In this document: positions 62,977 to 64,000 of the stretch, piece after piece
Position numbering within the stretch: the first letter of the stretch is position 1
Layout: the number at the start of each line of letters is the position of its first letter
Assembly (NCBI GenBank): GCA_934339005.1
Contig: CAKRHR010000008.1
Span: 1 to 64,000, forward strand
Source of the DNA: an uncultured Catenibacillus sp.
Lineage (GTDB): Bacteria > Bacillota > Clostridia > Lachnospirales > Lachnospiraceae
Direction: 5' to 3'
Length of the DNA: 64,000 nt
Program-made: the position numbers and the translations under genes
The notes under the pieces: generated by a model
Database searches by the model: none
Seen by the model: only the letters and a program-made list of their open reading frames with translations
Told to the model about the DNA's origin: nothing

Positions 62977-63867
62977 ATGTTATTAGGTTCACATGTCAGT
63001 ATGAGCGGAAAAGAGATGTTTCTTGGCTCAGTGAAGGAGGCATTGTCTTACGGTGCCAATACATTTATGGTGTACACAGGTGCGCCACAGAATACAAAAA
63101 GAAAAGAAATCAGTGAGTTAAATATTGATGCTGGTTGGACACTGATGCGTGAGCATGATATGCATGAAATCGTTATTCATGCGCCATATATTATCAACCT
63201 CGGCAATGCAGTGAAAAAAGAAACATTTGAAATCGGTGTTGAATTTCTTCAGAAAGAACTTGAACGAAGTGCGGCAATGGGCAGCAAAATACTGGTGCTG
63301 CATCCGGGATCGCATGTGGGTGAAGGCACAGAGGTTGGCATTAAAAAAATCATAGAAGGTTTAAATGAAGTGCTGACAGCAGACACCACAGTCAACATTG
63401 CCCTTGAAACGATGGCAGGCAAGGGCAGTGAGATTGGTTCAACATTTGAAGAACTGGCGGCAATTTACGATGGCGTCAAGTACAATGACAAATTAAGAGT
63501 CTGCTTTGATACATGTCATACAAGTGATGCCGGTTATGATATTATCCATGATTTTGACGGTGTGATTGACCGGTTCGACCGCATCATCGGGAAAAATCAA
63601 ATTGCTGTTTTTCATATTAATGACAGCAAAAATGTGCCGGGTGCAGCCAAAGACAGACATGAAAATATCGGTTTTGGACACATTGGGTTTGATGCATTAA
63701 ATTATATTGTGCATCATCCTGATTTTGAAGTCATTCCCAAAATTTTGGAAACACCATACATCAAAGATAAAGAGAATCCGAAAAAGTCTTATGCACCATA
63801 TTTAAAAGAAATTCAAATGCTTAAAAATTCAAAATTTGATTGTCATATTTTTGATGAAATGGTATGA
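62977..63867 (+). CDS. nfo: Endonuclease IV (AP endonuclease)
   Basis: A 296-residue zinc enzyme that cuts DNA at abasic sites. The family motifs GSHVSMSG at the start, LVLHPGSHVG, NIALETMAGKGSEIG, VCFDTCHTSDAGYD and FHINDSK are all present with the metal-binding histidines and acids. Slightly longer than E. coli Nfo. It lies 23 bases after the arabinofuranosidase gene, an unrelated neighbour, and ends at a terminator. Confidence 0.95.
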   Translation: MLLGSHVSMSGKEMFLGSVKEALSYGANTFMVYTGAPQNTKRKEISELNIDAGWTLMREHDMHEIVIHAPYIINLGNAVKKETFEIGVEFLQKELERSAAMGSKILVLHPGSHVGEGTEVGIKKIIEGLNEVLTADTTVNIALETMAGKGSEIGSTFEELAAIYDGVKYNDKLRVCFDTCHTSDAGYDIIHDFDGVIDRFDRIIGKNQIAVFHINDSKNVPGAAKDRHENIGFGHIGFDALNYIVHHPDFEVIPKILETPYIKDKENPKKSYAPYLKEIQMLKNSKFDCHIFDEMV

Positions 63868-63891
63868 TAAAACTGAACAGAAAGATTGGGA

Positions 63892-63950
63892 GGGAAATTC
63901 TGTGTTATCGCGTGAAGTGCGCGATGCAGTTGGAATTTCCCCATTTTTTT
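63892..63950 (+). terminator. Terminator after nfo
   Basis: GGGAAATTC (63892-63900) pairs with GAATTTCCC (63933-63941), with an inner ATCGCG/CGCGAT helix, followed by CATTTTTTT. Confidence 0.85.
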
Positions 63951-63971
63951 AAATAAGGTAATGGAGTTTAT

Positions 63972-64000
63972 ATGAAAAAGAAAGAAATTTACATTTTTGG
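63972..64000 (+). CDS. Start of a gene cut by the window edge
   Basis: ATG at 63972 with GGAG about 6 bases upstream opens MKKKEIYIF and runs off the window. Too short to identify. Confidence 0.5.

Overview
The window is a low-GC Firmicutes chromosome segment that spans the replication origin. Gene content (clostridial-type 4-hydroxybutyryl-CoA dehydratase, a DUF3881 protein typical of Lachnospiraceae, many oxygen-independent fermentative enzymes, no respiratory genes) suggests an anaerobic gut-type member of Clostridia, probably Lachnospiraceae. No rRNA, tRNA, CRISPR array, insertion sequence or phage gene was seen.

Layout. (1) 0.3-3.5 kb: a small transaldolase facing away from a DeoR repressor and a ClC chloride channel, with repeated operator-like motifs between them. 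(2) 3.7-17.2 kb: an orphan solute-binding lipoprotein, then a sigma-54 regulon. It holds a DUF362 protein with a small coupled ORF, an iron alcohol dehydrogenase, a thiolase, a 3-hydroxyacyl-CoA dehydrogenase-like protein, a cyclase-family metal hydrolase, an Nfu Fe-S scaffold and 4-hydroxybutyryl-CoA dehydratase (AbfD), followed by rpoN and a PAS-type sigma-54 activator. Four perfect -24/-12 promoters and three exact copies of an 18-bp dyad (TGTTGC-N6-GCAACA) tie these genes together. This is the strongest candidate for an undescribed system. (3) 17.3-33.9 kb: a second set of catabolic genes: FGGY kinase, zinc and iron dehydrogenases, class II aldolase, 2-hydroxyacid dehydrogenase, MFS carrier, FMN/FAD/Fe-S oxidoreductase and PRD regulator. 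It also has a carrier protein-thiolase-DUF35 triad and a LysR regulator. (4) 34-43 kb, minus strand: the conserved block dnaA-dnaN-yaaA-recF-gyrB-gyrA. (5) 41.1-43.5 kb: a bipartite oriC, with DnaA boxes on both sides of dnaA and a DnaA-trio unwinding element between dnaA and dnaN. (6) 43.8-53.6 kb: rpmH-rnpA-yidD-yidC-jag-mnmE-mnmG-rsmG on plus, then parA-parB on minus, with four exact parS sites in and beside the AT-rich gap that follows. (7) 55-64 kb: argS, a degenerate alpha/beta hydrolase, a DUF3881 protein, a polysaccharide deacetylase, an unknown protein, a GH51-type arabinofuranosidase, endonuclease IV and the first codons of another gene.

How they work together. The AbfD region could turn a C4 hydroxyacid (as its CoA ester) into crotonyl-CoA and then acetyl-CoA, under one dedicated activator and the adjacent sigma-54. 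A CoA-transferase for 4-hydroxybutyrate and a crotonase are not in the window, so the substrate is not settled. The second cluster has the parts for a polyol or sugar route: oxidation, phosphorylation, aldol cleavage, aldehyde reduction. The origin region is canonical in order, but ParB carries an unusual 12-residue repeat linker, and several structured intergenic elements there are unexplained.
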